Source: Bacillota bacterium | Lineage (GTDB): Bacteria; Bacillota; Clostridia; Lachnospirales; Lachnospiraceae | Reading direction: 5' to 3' | DNA: 64,000 nucleotides | NCBI GenBank assembly: GCA_023408815.1 | Contig: JAEYJO010000038.1 | Location: forward strand, 1-64,000 | Shown here: positions 53,710 to 62,553 of the stretch, in pieces | Layout: each line of letters begins with the position of its first letter | Numbering within the stretch: position 1 is the stretch's first letter | Translations under genes and position numbers: made by a program | Notes under the pieces: model-generated | The model's database searches: none | Told to the model about the DNA's origin: nothing | Seen by the model: the letters and a program-made list of their open reading frames with translations, nothing else

Positions 53710-55413
53710 ATGCGGGAGATGAGATGGTTTTACAATATGAAAATAGGTGCTAAATTAATATTCGGTTTTGTATTAGTGGCTATAATTGCCGGAGTTGTCG
53801 GAGTTGTCGGAATTTATAATTTGGATGCACTGGATAAACAATATAATTCTTTATATAAGGAATATGGTATTCCCCTTGGAGATATTGCAGATGTTTCCGT
53901 ATCCTATCAGCAGGTCAGGGTCAACTTAAGAGATTTAGTGATTGAAGGAAACGGAACGAACAGCGATACATATGTAAAAAGTATAAAAGAAAATGAAGAA
54001 AAAATGTATGCCGCCATGGATGCATTTGAAACTTCTTTGCAGACAGAGGACGGAAAAGCGGCTTTTGCCGACCTGCAGGCTTCTCTGGAAGAGTTCGCAC
54101 CTATTCAGGAACAGATTGTGAATTATTCCGTTTCAGGAAATCAGAAGGAAGCGATCGCCCTGCTTCGTGCAGATGAAAGTGCGAGGGTCGTCAGTGAAAC
54201 CATGAGTTCCATCTCTGTATTGTTTCAGCTAAAGGATGACAACGGACAAAGGCTGTCGGAAGAATATTCCGAGAAGGCACAAAATACGATTACGACGGTA
54301 ATAATTATTGTGATTATTGCAATCATCGCGGCGGTAGTACTGGGATTTTTTATTTCCCGTATAATCAGCAAGCCTATTGTAAAGATGGTCGGAATTGCGG
54401 AAAAAGTTTCAGCGGGAGATCTGGATGTAGAAATCGATTATAACGCCAGAGATGAGATTGGCGTATTGGCGGAAGCTTTCTCAAGAATGACCGATAATCT
54501 TAATGAAGTCATGTCCAGCATCAATAATGCGGCAGAGCAGGTTTCGGCAGGCTCCACGCAATTATCCGACTCCAGTATGGCGCTCTCTCAAGGAGCGACG
54601 GAACAGGCCAGCTCTATAGAAGAATTGTCTGCTTCCATAGAAGAGATTGCCGCCCAGACAAAAGTAAATGCCGAGCATGCAAAAGAAGCCAACCACATTA
54701 CTGAATCTGCTAAAATGAGTGCTATGGAAGGCAACAGCCAGATGAAGGAAATGCTGGAGGCGATGGAAGATATCAATGAGGCTTCTATTAATATTTCCAA
54801 GATTATTAAAGTGATTGACGATATTGCCTTCCAGACAAATATCCTGGCGCTGAATGCGGCCGTAGAGGCGGCAAGGGCAGGTGCGCACGGCAAAGGATTT
54901 GCGGTGGTCGCCGAGGAAGTCAGGAATCTCGCTGCGCGTTCTGCAAATGCAGCGAAAGAAACTACGGCAATGATTGAGGGCTCCGTGAAGAAAGCGGAAG
55001 GCGGCACAAAGATTGCCAACGAAACGGCAGAGGCTCTGAATAAAATTGTAGAAGGTATTGGAAGTGTTGCGGAGTTTATCGGTAATATCGCGGTAGCATC
55101 CAATGAGCAGGCTTCCGGCATTGCCCAGATCAATCAGGGAATTTTGCAGGTTTCAACAGTAGTACAGACCAACTCCGCAACTGCGCAGGAAAGTGCGGCG
55201 GCCAGTGAGGAATTGTCAAGTCAGGCTATCTTACTGGAAGAGCAGGTTGCCAAGTTCAAATTAAAAAAAATTAAGAAATATTATACACATACGGAATATC
55301 AAGACGGGCAGCCTGACTATGGGAAGGAAAGCATTCCCTCGGAAACAGGAAATGAAAAAAGAAAAAACTCCAAAAAAATAATACTCAGCGATAAGGAGTT
55401 CGGTAAATATTAA
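53710..55413 (+). CDS. Methyl-accepting chemotaxis protein (4HB type)
   Basis: A 567-residue receptor. TM1 is near 14-32, followed by a four-helix-bundle sensor of about 165 residues, TM2 near 196-216 (a run of Ile/Val), a HAMP domain and a signalling hairpin with tip DIAFQTNILALNAAVEAARAGAHGKGFAVVA. The tail is Lys/Glu rich and lacks a CheR-tethering pentapeptide. As the only receptor encoded in this operon, it is probably its dedicated input, along with other MCPs such as the one at 30090. Confidence 0.93.
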   Translation: MREMRWFYNMKIGAKLIFGFVLVAIIAGVVGVVGIYNLDALDKQYNSLYKEYGIPLGDIADVSVSYQQVRVNLRDLVIEGNGTNSDTYVKSIKENEEKMYAAMDAFETSLQTEDGKAAFADLQASLEEFAPIQEQIVNYSVSGNQKEAIALLRADESARVVSETMSSISVLFQLKDDNGQRLSEEYSEKAQNTITTVIIIVIIAIIAAVVLGFFISRIISKPIVKMVGIAEKVSAGDLDVEIDYNARDEIGVLAEAFSRMTDNLNEVMSSINNAAEQVSAGSTQLSDSSMALSQGATEQASSIEELSASIEEIAAQTKVNAEHAKEANHITESAKMSAMEGNSQMKEMLEAMEDINEASINISKIIKVIDDIAFQTNILALNAAVEAARAGAHGKGFAVVAEEVRNLAARSANAAKETTAMIEGSVKKAEGGTKIANETAEALNKIVEGIGSVAEFIGNIAVASNEQASGIAQINQGILQVSTVVQTNSATAQESAAASEELSSQAILLEEQVAKFKLKKIKKYYTHTEYQDGQPDYGKESIPSETGNEKRKNSKKIILSDKEFGKY

Positions 55414-55463
55414 TTTTACGGCTGCATGTAGAGGGAGTTTTACAGTTTGGATCAGAGGTCAAT

Positions 55464-56279
55464 ATGGTTGAGATTACAGAGAAAGAGTTTAAGCAGCTTA
55501 CGGAATATGTAAAAAAGAATTACGGTATTAATCTAAAAACCGAGAAAAAAGTTTTGGTAATGGGGCGGCTGCAGGGGGTACTTTCAGAAGCAGGCTGTAA
55601 CAGCTTTACGGAATATTTCGAATACGTACTCGCAGACAGGACCGGACAGGCTGCCATAACTCTGATTGATAAGATTTCCACCAATCATACTTTTTTTATG
55701 AGGGAGTCAGGACATTTTGATTTTCTGAGGGATCATGTGCTTCCCGGCTTGAAAGAGTCCGTCCATGAAAAAGATCTGAGGATTTGGTGTGCAGCTTCCT
55801 CCACAGGAGAAGAGGCATATACGCTTGCCATGCTATTGGATGAATATCTGGGACCGGAAAAATCATGGTGGGATAAAAAGATATTGGCCACCGACATATC
55901 CCAGAGCGCACTGGAAACGGCGGTAAGAGGAATCTACAGCGATGAGAGGATAACCCCGCTGCCCGTTCATTGGAAACAAAATTATTTTCGCAGATATGAT
56001 GAGGAAAACTGGATAGTAGAGGAGAGGATAAGGAACGAGATCATATTTCGTAAATTCAATCTTATGGAATCGTTCTTTCCTTTTAAGAAAAAATTTCATG
56101 TCATATTTTGCCGGAATGTTATGATCTACTTTGATAATGAGACAAGGGATTTGTTAGTGGATAAGTTTTATAGTCATTTGGAACCCGGAGGCTATTTATT
56201 TATTGGCCACTCGGAAACGATAAACAGGGTAAGGTCGGAATTCCAATATATTATGCCTGCCGTCTACAGAAAAAATTGA
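55464..56279 (+). CDS. cheR: Chemotaxis methyltransferase CheR
   Basis: A 271-residue CheR. The N-terminal helical domain (KEFKQLTEYVKKNYGI) is followed by a SAM-binding domain with STNHTFFMRE, CAASSTGEEAYTLAM, ATDISQSAL and FCRNVMIYF. It adds methyl groups to MCP glutamates using SAM. A TTG at 55449 is a possible alternative start. It lies between the MCP and cheB. Confidence 0.94.
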   Translation: MVEITEKEFKQLTEYVKKNYGINLKTEKKVLVMGRLQGVLSEAGCNSFTEYFEYVLADRTGQAAITLIDKISTNHTFFMRESGHFDFLRDHVLPGLKESVHEKDLRIWCAASSTGEEAYTLAMLLDEYLGPEKSWWDKKILATDISQSALETAVRGIYSDERITPLPVHWKQNYFRRYDEENWIVEERIRNEIIFRKFNLMESFFPFKKKFHVIFCRNVMIYFDNETRDLLVDKFYSHLEPGGYLFIGHSETINRVRSEFQYIMPAVYRKN

Positions 56280-56332
56280 CTGGAATCTTATATTGGGGGA
56301 TATTATGAGTATAGAGTCTGGGTGTATGGAAA

Positions 56333-57352
56333 ATGAAGAAAAAGATTAGAGTATTAGTTGTAGATGATAGTATTGTATTCCGGGAAGCCATAATAAGAGG
56401 AATTGAAACGGATGTAAACATTGAGGTCGTGGCAAGGGCTTCGGATCCGTTTGAAGCCAGAGACAAGATATTGGAATGGGAACCGGATGTCATGACTTGT
56501 GACATAGAGATGCCAAGGATGAACGGTATAGAGTTTGTCCGCAGACTTCTTCCGCAGTATTCTATCCCGGTCATCATAGTCAGCGGTTTGAGCGAGGCCG
56601 TATTCGATGCCATGGATGCAGGAGCTGTGGACTTTGTCGCAAAGCCTGTTGATAAAGCTTCTTCCAATATGCAGATTTTCATACGGGAGCTGATTGCCAA
56701 GATAAAAATTGCGGCAGTTTCCAAAGTGGCTTTTCATAATGCGGTAATTGCCAAACAGACGTTATATGGCAATCATTTTCCTGAAAACAGGATCATCGCA
56801 ATGGGTGCCTCCACGGGGGGGACCGAAGCGTTGTACAGTATACTTATGCAGCTGCCGGCGGACATTCCGGGTATCGTAATTGTACAGCATATTCCGCCTG
56901 TATTTTCCAGAATGTTTTCAGAGCGTTTGAATAACCAAACCTCACTAACGGTAAAAGAGGCCGAGGACGGAGATTATGTGGAGAAGGGCAAAGTCTTAAT
57001 TGCTCCCGGAGACCGGCATATGCGGATTAACAAGTTAGGGGAAAGATATAAGGTCGAGGTATCCGGTGGAGAAAAAGTAAGCGGACATTGCCCTTCCGCG
57101 GATATGTTATTCGATTCCGCAGCTAAGAAGGCGGGGAACGAAGCCATCGGCATTATATTAACAGGAATGGGATATGACGGAGCAAAAGGACTCCTGGCTA
57201 TGAAAAGAAAAGGTGCAAGAACCATTGGGCAGGACGAAAAGTCGTGCGTCGTGTATGGTATGCCCAAAGCAGCTTATGATATCGGAGCAGTAGAAACGCA
57301 AGTGCCGTTATCAGGTATCCCGAAGGCGTTGATGAGCATGCTGAAAGGATGA
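56333..57352 (+). CDS. cheB: Chemotaxis methylesterase CheB
   Basis: A 339-residue CheB. Its N-terminal receiver has D57 (TCDIEMPR). The C-terminal esterase has catalytic triad S160 (GASTGG), H186 (VQHIPP) and D282 (GYDGAKG). It removes MCP methyl groups and, when phosphorylated by CheA, gives adaptation feedback. The start has only a weak ribosome site, but a 14-codon frame with GGGGGA before it (56305-56349) overlaps the start and could couple translation. Confidence 0.94.
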   Translation: MKKKIRVLVVDDSIVFREAIIRGIETDVNIEVVARASDPFEARDKILEWEPDVMTCDIEMPRMNGIEFVRRLLPQYSIPVIIVSGLSEAVFDAMDAGAVDFVAKPVDKASSNMQIFIRELIAKIKIAAVSKVAFHNAVIAKQTLYGNHFPENRIIAMGASTGGTEALYSILMQLPADIPGIVIVQHIPPVFSRMFSERLNNQTSLTVKEAEDGDYVEKGKVLIAPGDRHMRINKLGERYKVEVSGGEKVSGHCPSADMLFDSAAKKAGNEAIGIILTGMGYDGAKGLLAMKRKGARTIGQDEKSCVVYGMPKAAYDIGAVETQVPLSGIPKALMSMLKG

Positions 57353-57354
57353 AA

Positions 57355-57387
57355 CAACAGCCGTATGGCCCCTGGGCCGTGCGGCTG
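57355..57387 (+). terminator. Hairpin at the end of the che operon
   Basis: ACAGCCG and GGCCC pair with GGGCC and CGGCTGT around a 2-nt loop with small internal bulges. The following ATCTCTTA is only moderately T-rich. It lies between the convergent cheB and cotJC genes and probably terminates at least the che transcript. Confidence 0.6.
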
Positions 57388-57403
57388 TATCTCTTATAAG
57401 CTG

Positions 57404-58021
57404 TTATAACTTACCGTGGAACATATCTTTATCAAATTCGGGATTAAAGTAATAATAATTTTTGCTGTCCAGCTGATCTTTTGTTTTTTCCAAAGCTTCC
57501 CCAAATCTCTGGAAATGAACAATTTCTCTGGTTCTTAAGAATTTTAAAGGCTCTCTGATTTCGGGTTCCGGAATCATACGAAGTAAGTTATCGTATACGG
57601 TTCTTGCCTTTTGTTCTGCTGCAAGGTCTTCTGTTAAATCGGTGATGGCATCTCCTTTGGACTGAAATTCTATTGCGGTAAACGGTAACCCGGCCGCTGC
57701 CTGCGGCCAGAGAGCAGTGGTATGGTCAATATAATATGCGTCGAATCCTTCTGTCTTGGCCTGCTCGATCGTAAGATTCTTTGTCAGCTGATACACCATC
57801 GCACATATGATTTCCATATGCGCCAATTCTTCCGTACCGATATCCGTTAACAGACCTCCGACTTCTTTAACAGGCATACTGTAACGTTGTGACAAATAAC
57901 GCATAGACGCTGACAATTCGCCGTCCGGCCCGCCATACTGGCTGATAATAAGCTTTGCGGTTTTGGGACATGTCTTCGTGATCTTTACTGGGTACTGGAG
58001 TCGTTTTTCATAAATCCACAT
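57404..58021 (-). CDS. cotJC: Spore coat protein CotJC (manganese-catalase family)
   Basis: A 205-residue ferritin-like protein of the manganese catalase superfamily. Metal-ligand helices include GTEELAHMEII (around 65-75) and DLAAEQKARTVYDNLL (around 130-145), with TREIVHFQRFGEAL near the end. This matches CotJC, a coat-associated protein made in the mother cell during sporulation. Its start codon directly follows the stop of the cotJA-cotJB fusion, so the two are co-translated. It shows the organism forms spores. Confidence 0.92.
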   Translation of the reverse strand: MWIYEKRLQYPVKITKTCPKTAKLIISQYGGPDGELSASMRYLSQRYSMPVKEVGGLLTDIGTEELAHMEIICAMVYQLTKNLTIEQAKTEGFDAYYIDHTTALWPQAAAGLPFTAIEFQSKGDAITDLTEDLAAEQKARTVYDNLLRMIPEPEIREPLKFLRTREIVHFQRFGEALEKTKDQLDSKNYYYFNPEFDKDMFHGKL

Positions 58022-58481
58022 TTATACACACGCTCCTTCCCATGGCATCGGACCATCCTGTAAACAAAAGCTTGTTTCACCATTTCCGCATTGAGGAACA
58101 CATAGTTTGGTCAGAGGATAAAATTCCTGTGCAAACTGTTTTCTAAGTTCCGCACACTCCTGTGCTTTTTCATGGTAAAGCTTAAGTGCTTCAGCGTCTT
58201 TTTCATGAGTGTCTAAATATAATGTCAGATCATCCAGAAAAAAACTTATCTGATTAATTTTTGTCATTAATTGTTCCCTTTCTTTTTGCTCTTTTGAAAT
58301 TCCCAGGCTTTTCAAACCGCTCGCAATAGGATCCGTTGTTCCCATTACCGCTTCACTCGCAAAAAAAGGCATATTTAAATCTTGGAATATGGTACCGACA
58401 TTAAGCGCTTCTTCCTGGGAATATAATTCGCCCCACGGCTGTATCGGTACATTTGCAATTGCCAAATGATTTTCAGACATA
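58022..58481 (-). CDS. Fused CotJA-CotJB spore coat protein
   Basis: A 152-residue protein, start 58481 behind AAGGAGA. The first third (IQPWGELYSQEEALNVGTIF) resembles CotJA, normally a separate protein of about 80 residues. From about residue 70 it continues as CotJB (EQLMTKINQISFFLDDLTLY, LDTHEKDAEAL, ending in GPMPWEGACV). In Bacillus and most Clostridia cotJA and cotJB are separate adjacent genes, so this is a fusion or a loss of the intervening stop. Followed immediately by cotJC. Expression in the mother cell is expected. Confidence 0.82.
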
Positions 58482-58634
58482 AAAATCTCCTTTCTTGTCA
58501 ATACTGTTTTGTAATCAAATGTAACTTTTTAAAAATTACATTATTAGTATTTCCCAAAACAGAGTTTTTACATTGGGAATGACTTGTATTTATTTGTACA
58601 TACCAAGCATATTTTTTTCATTTGGAGGTGATTT

Positions 58635-59804
58635 ATGCTTTTAATAAAGAACGGTATAGTGTATACAATCACTGGTGACTTCATAAATCCGGGGAATGTA
58701 TTGATTGAAGGTGATAAAATAATAGAGGTAGGTAAAGAAATTAAAACAAATTTAAAAGAGGATACTCTCGTCATTGATGCCAGTGGCCTGTGGGTCATGC
58801 CGGGCATAATTGACGCTCATTGCCATATCGGAATAACGGAAGAGAAGGAAGGGATAGAAGGAGATGACAGCAACGAAGTAACCGAACCCGTGACTCCTTA
58901 TTTAAGAGCTATAGATGCTGTTAATCCTCTTGATCCTGCTTTTCATAATGCGTTACAGGCGGGTATAACTTCTGTGATGGTCGGACCGGGAAGTTCAAAT
59001 GTTGTAGGAGGCCAATTTGCTTTTTTAAAAACACATGGAAGAGTAATTGATAAAATGGTTGTTATGGCACCCGCTGCAATGAAAGTGGCATTTGGGGAAA
59101 ATCCGAAGGCTGCCTATAAAGAAATGAATATGAGTCCAACTACCCGAATGTCTATAGCAGCAATGTTAAGGCAGGAATTATTCCGGGCGGTACAGTATAA
59201 GCAAAAGAAAGAAAAAGCGTTGAATAATAGTGAAGATTTTGAAGAAAATTTTAAATTAGAGTCATGGCTTCCTGTTCTGAATAAGCAGATACCATTAAAA
59301 GCACATGTCCATCGTACCGATGATATCTTAACAGCAATTCGAATAGCAAAAGAGTTTGATCTCGATATGACATTAGATCATTGTACAGAAGGACATATTA
59401 TTGCAGATGAAATAAAACAGAGTGGTTTTTATGCAATAGTTGGACCTGATCTGTCTTCCAGAAATAAGCTTGAAGTACAAAATGCCGATTTTAAAACGTC
59501 CGGGGTTTTGACCAAAGCAGGAGTGAAAGTAGCGATCATATCGGATCACCCGGTTACGCTTATTCAATATTTACCGTTATATGCCGGCTTGGCAGCGAAA
59601 AAAGGGTTAGGAATTGCAGAAGGACTTAAAGCAATTACAATAAATCCGGCAATTATATGCGGAGTAGCGGACAGAGTAGGCAGTTTAGAAGCAGGAAAAG
59701 ATGCAGATATTGCTATTTTTACAGGTAATCCGATGGAAATTTCAACAGAGACCGTCTATACAATAGTAAACGGAGAAATAGTATTTCAAAGAAACAGCAA
59801 ATAG
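58635..59804 (+). CDS. Metal-dependent amidohydrolase
   Basis: A 389-residue amidohydrolase with the paired composite beta-sandwich and TIM barrel. Metal ligands are H62 and H64 (DAHCHIG), the His residues in KAHVHRTDD and LDHCTEGH, and the Asp in ISDHPV. The C-terminus GKDADIAIFTGNP is the usual sandwich strand of imidazolonepropionase/dihydroorotase relatives. The substrate is not identifiable. It stands alone, with GGAGGTG 4-5 bp before ATG, between spore-coat and Bce genes. Confidence 0.87.
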   Translation: MLLIKNGIVYTITGDFINPGNVLIEGDKIIEVGKEIKTNLKEDTLVIDASGLWVMPGIIDAHCHIGITEEKEGIEGDDSNEVTEPVTPYLRAIDAVNPLDPAFHNALQAGITSVMVGPGSSNVVGGQFAFLKTHGRVIDKMVVMAPAAMKVAFGENPKAAYKEMNMSPTTRMSIAAMLRQELFRAVQYKQKKEKALNNSEDFEENFKLESWLPVLNKQIPLKAHVHRTDDILTAIRIAKEFDLDMTLDHCTEGHIIADEIKQSGFYAIVGPDLSSRNKLEVQNADFKTSGVLTKAGVKVAIISDHPVTLIQYLPLYAGLAAKKGLGIAEGLKAITINPAIICGVADRVGSLEAGKDADIAIFTGNPMEISTETVYTIVNGEIVFQRNSK

Positions 59805-59900
59805 ATGGTAAGGATTGACGCAGTAAGTATTATGTGAGAAAATTTTATATATACGCAGGACCATGGTACGAAAGTGAAAGGGAAAACGGCAAGAGGGAGT

Positions 59901-60578
59901 ATGTATAAGGTTTTAATTGTAGAAGATGACAATACCATAGCAGAGGAAGTAGGAAGGCATTTAATTAAATGGGGCTATGAAGTGGAGGCAGTTACCGATT
60001 TCGGTGACGTACTGGGGCATTTCGGCAGGTTTCTGCCGCAGCTGGTACTGATGGACATCGGCCTGCCTTTTTATAATGGATATTATTGGTGCGGAGAAAT
60101 AAGAAAGGTCTCCCAGGTGCCGGTTATTTTTGTATCTTCGGCTTCCGACAATATGAATATCGTTATGGCGGTAAACATGGGCGGGGATGATTTTATTACG
60201 AAGCCTTTTGATTTAGAAGTGCTCGCGGCGAAGGTGCAGGCAATTTTACGCAGAACCTATTCTTTTTCTGCCCAGACGTCGCTTATGGAATATAAAGGCC
60301 TTTTACTGAATCTTTCCGATATGTCTTTGGTATGCCGTAATGAGAAGATAGAGCTTTCCAAAAACGAATATAAGATCTTGCAGACCTTATTTGAGAATAC
60401 CGGGAAAACGGTAACCAGAGAAGTCATCATGAAAAGGCTTTGGGACGACGAGTGCTTTGTGGACGACAATACGCTGACCGTCAATATAAACCGCCTGCGC
60501 AAGAAGCTGGAGGGAATTGGTATGGAAGAGCTGATAGTTACGAAAAAGGGAATTGGTTATAAGCTAGGGGAATTATGA
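59901..60578 (+). CDS. BceR-type response regulator
   Basis: A 225-residue OmpR-family regulator, start set at MYKVLIVEDD (a GTG at 59874 is possible). Acidic pocket EDD, phosphoacceptor D52 (LMDIGLPF), Lys in ITKPFD, and a winged helix with VDDNTLTVNINRLRKKLE. The next gene is a BceS-type kinase (4-bp overlap), followed by an ATPase/permease pair. This is the layout of Bce modules that sense and detoxify antimicrobial peptides such as bacitracin. The regulator should activate the transporter genes. Confidence 0.92.
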   Translation: MYKVLIVEDDNTIAEEVGRHLIKWGYEVEAVTDFGDVLGHFGRFLPQLVLMDIGLPFYNGYYWCGEIRKVSQVPVIFVSSASDNMNIVMAVNMGGDDFITKPFDLEVLAAKVQAILRRTYSFSAQTSLMEYKGLLLNLSDMSLVCRNEKIELSKNEYKILQTLFENTGKTVTREVIMKRLWDDECFVDDNTLTVNINRLRKKLEGIGMEELIVTKKGIGYKLGEL

Positions 60579-61672
60579 GAGAAAAAAAAGAAAGAATTAT
60601 ATTTGGGAATTATTTGAAAGAACGCAGTATATTATTGGCAGCATATGCCATGGTCGTACTTATTTTTCTGGCGCTGGCAGCCCTTTATGGTTATGACAAT
60701 AGTGTCATTCATATGTTGTATGCGGTGGTGTTAACTGCTTTTATTGCAGTTCTTGCCGGAATAACAGATTATATCCACTATAGAAATAAGTGCCTGAAGC
60801 TGTACGATGCGCTTTCAAAGAGAGGGGAAAGTGCTTATCATCTGCCGGAGGCGAAGGTTCTTCCGGAGATGCTTTACGCCGAAATAGTGGTGGCAGCGGA
60901 GGAGGATAAGAGACGGCTTGTTTCTGAATTAGATGAAAAAAACCGGGATATGGCAGATTATTATACGATGTGGATACATCAGATAAAGACTCCTATTTCA
61001 GCCTTACGTCTTGTTCTGCAGGGGATGCCTGATAATGAAGCCGTACAGAACACGACTGCCGTACAGGACACGGCCGGCGGAAGAGATACGGTTGCCAGGC
61101 AAGCCTTTGAAGAGTTGTTTAAAATAGAGCGGTATGCGGAAATGGCCCTATACTATGCCAGATTGGACGATATGTCCTCGGATATGATTTTTCAGGAATA
61201 TGATGTAAACAGGATTATTAAGCGGGCTGTAAAAAAATATTCTCTTCTTTTTATTGGCAGCGGGCTTTCCTTTGACCTGGAGGATTTCGAATGCAGGACG
61301 GTAACCGATGAGAAGTGGCTTTCTTTTGCTATAGAGCAGATATTATCAAATGCGCTTAAGTATACGGTAGAAGGGGGTATCCGTATTTACGGAGCAGACG
61401 AGGGCGGAAGCCGGTCCGGCGGAAGAGTAAGCCATATTGTGATCGAGGATACGGGAATGGGTATATGCGAAAGCGATCTGCCCCGCATTTTTGAAAGGGG
61501 GTTTACCGGATACAATGGGAGAATGAACAGAAAGTCTACCGGCATCGGCCTATATCTGTGTAAACAAATTATGGACAAGCTGTCTCATAAAATTGAGGTC
61601 GGCTCTGCGGTTAATGAGGGAACAAAGGTAATACTGAGCTTCGGGCGGGATGGTAATGTGACAAAAGTGTAA
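60575..61672 (+). CDS. BceS-type intramembrane-sensing histidine kinase
   Basis: A 365-residue kinase with two close membrane segments (about 18-38 and 45-65) and almost no extracellular loop, as in BceS/GraS kinases that sense through their transporter. The H-box is MWIHQIKTPI with H135. The ATPase domain has ILSNALKYT, EDTGMGI and STGIGLYLCK. A short duplicated segment (AVQNTT / AVQDTA, about 156-167) lies in the DHp hairpin. Confidence 0.93.
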   Translation: MREKKERIIFGNYLKERSILLAAYAMVVLIFLALAALYGYDNSVIHMLYAVVLTAFIAVLAGITDYIHYRNKCLKLYDALSKRGESAYHLPEAKVLPEMLYAEIVVAAEEDKRRLVSELDEKNRDMADYYTMWIHQIKTPISALRLVLQGMPDNEAVQNTTAVQDTAGGRDTVARQAFEELFKIERYAEMALYYARLDDMSSDMIFQEYDVNRIIKRAVKKYSLLFIGSGLSFDLEDFECRTVTDEKWLSFAIEQILSNALKYTVEGGIRIYGADEGGSRSGGRVSHIVIEDTGMGICESDLPRIFERGFTGYNGRMNRKSTGIGLYLCKQIMDKLSHKIEVGSAVNEGTKVILSFGRDGNVTKV

Positions 61673-61764
61673 GTTTGGCGGCGGAAATGTAAGGCGAAGC
61701 GATGGCAGTACATTTTCTCTTTTTTTATAATAGAGGAAAGATTTATGAAAGAGAGGATTTATTG

Positions 61765-62553
61765 ATGTCGCTATTGGAAGTAAAAAATGTAAAAAAAATA
61801 TATACGACGCATCTTGGAGCGGTAAAGGTCCAGGCGCTTTGTGATGTGAACTTTTCCGTGGAGGAGGGGGAATACGTGGCGATTATGGGCGAGTCGGGTT
61901 CGGGAAAAACCACGCTTCTTAATATTTTGGCGTCGCTTGATAAGGCTACCAGCGGTAAAGTGCTTTTAAATGATAAGAACTTGGCGGAAATCAAGCAAAA
62001 GCAGCTTTGTGCTTTTCGAAGAGATCATCTTGGCTTTGTTTTTCAGGATTTCAATTTACTCGATACTTTGTCTTTACGAGACAATATTTTTCTACCGCTG
62101 GTCTTAGCCGGGGCACCTTTTCATAATATGGAGGAAAAACTGCGCCCGTTGGCGGAAAAACTGGAAATTACAGACTTACTGGATAAATATCCATATGAAG
62201 TGTCAGGAGGGCAGAAGCAGCGTGCGGCGGTATGCAGGGCGCTTATCACGGAACCGGAAATCGTGTTTGCGGACGAGCCTACCGGAGCCCTGGACTCAAA
62301 GGCATCATCTAAGCTTCTTCGGCTTTTTGCGGATATTAACAGAGACGGGCAGACGATTCTTATGGTGACCCATAGCATACAAGCGGCAAGCCATGCGGGA
62401 AGGATCCTCTTTATCAAGGATGGCTGCGTGTTTCATCAGATATATAGAGGTAACCGCTCTAACGAGGAAATGTATAAAATGATTTCTGATGCGCTGACCG
62501 TATTGCAGACGGGTAATTACTCTGCGCCATTTGAAAAAGGGGAGGAGTCATGA
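61765..62553 (+). CDS. BceA-type ABC transporter ATPase
   Basis: A 262-residue ATPase, start 61765 behind GAGAGGA. It has Walker A GESGSGKTT, the Q-loop FVFQDFNL, signature VSGGQKQR, Walker B IVFADEPTGALD and the H-loop VTHS. It powers the large permease that starts 4 bp before its stop. The pair removes peptide antibiotics or frees their lipid targets. Confidence 0.94.
   Translation: MSLLEVKNVKKIYTTHLGAVKVQALCDVNFSVEEGEYVAIMGESGSGKTTLLNILASLDKATSGKVLLNDKNLAEIKQKQLCAFRRDHLGFVFQDFNLLDTLSLRDNIFLPLVLAGAPFHNMEEKLRPLAEKLEITDLLDKYPYEVSGGQKQRAAVCRALITEPEIVFADEPTGALDSKASSKLLRLFADINRDGQTILMVTHSIQAASHAGRILFIKDGCVFHQIYRGNRSNEEMYKMISDALTVLQTGNYSAPFEKGEES

Noticed and set aside
58551..58580. TTCCCAA/TTGGGAA repeat between cotJ and amidohydrolase genes
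   Set aside because: Short 7-bp arms with a long AT-rich loop. Neither a spore-type promoter nor a terminator could be fitted with confidence.
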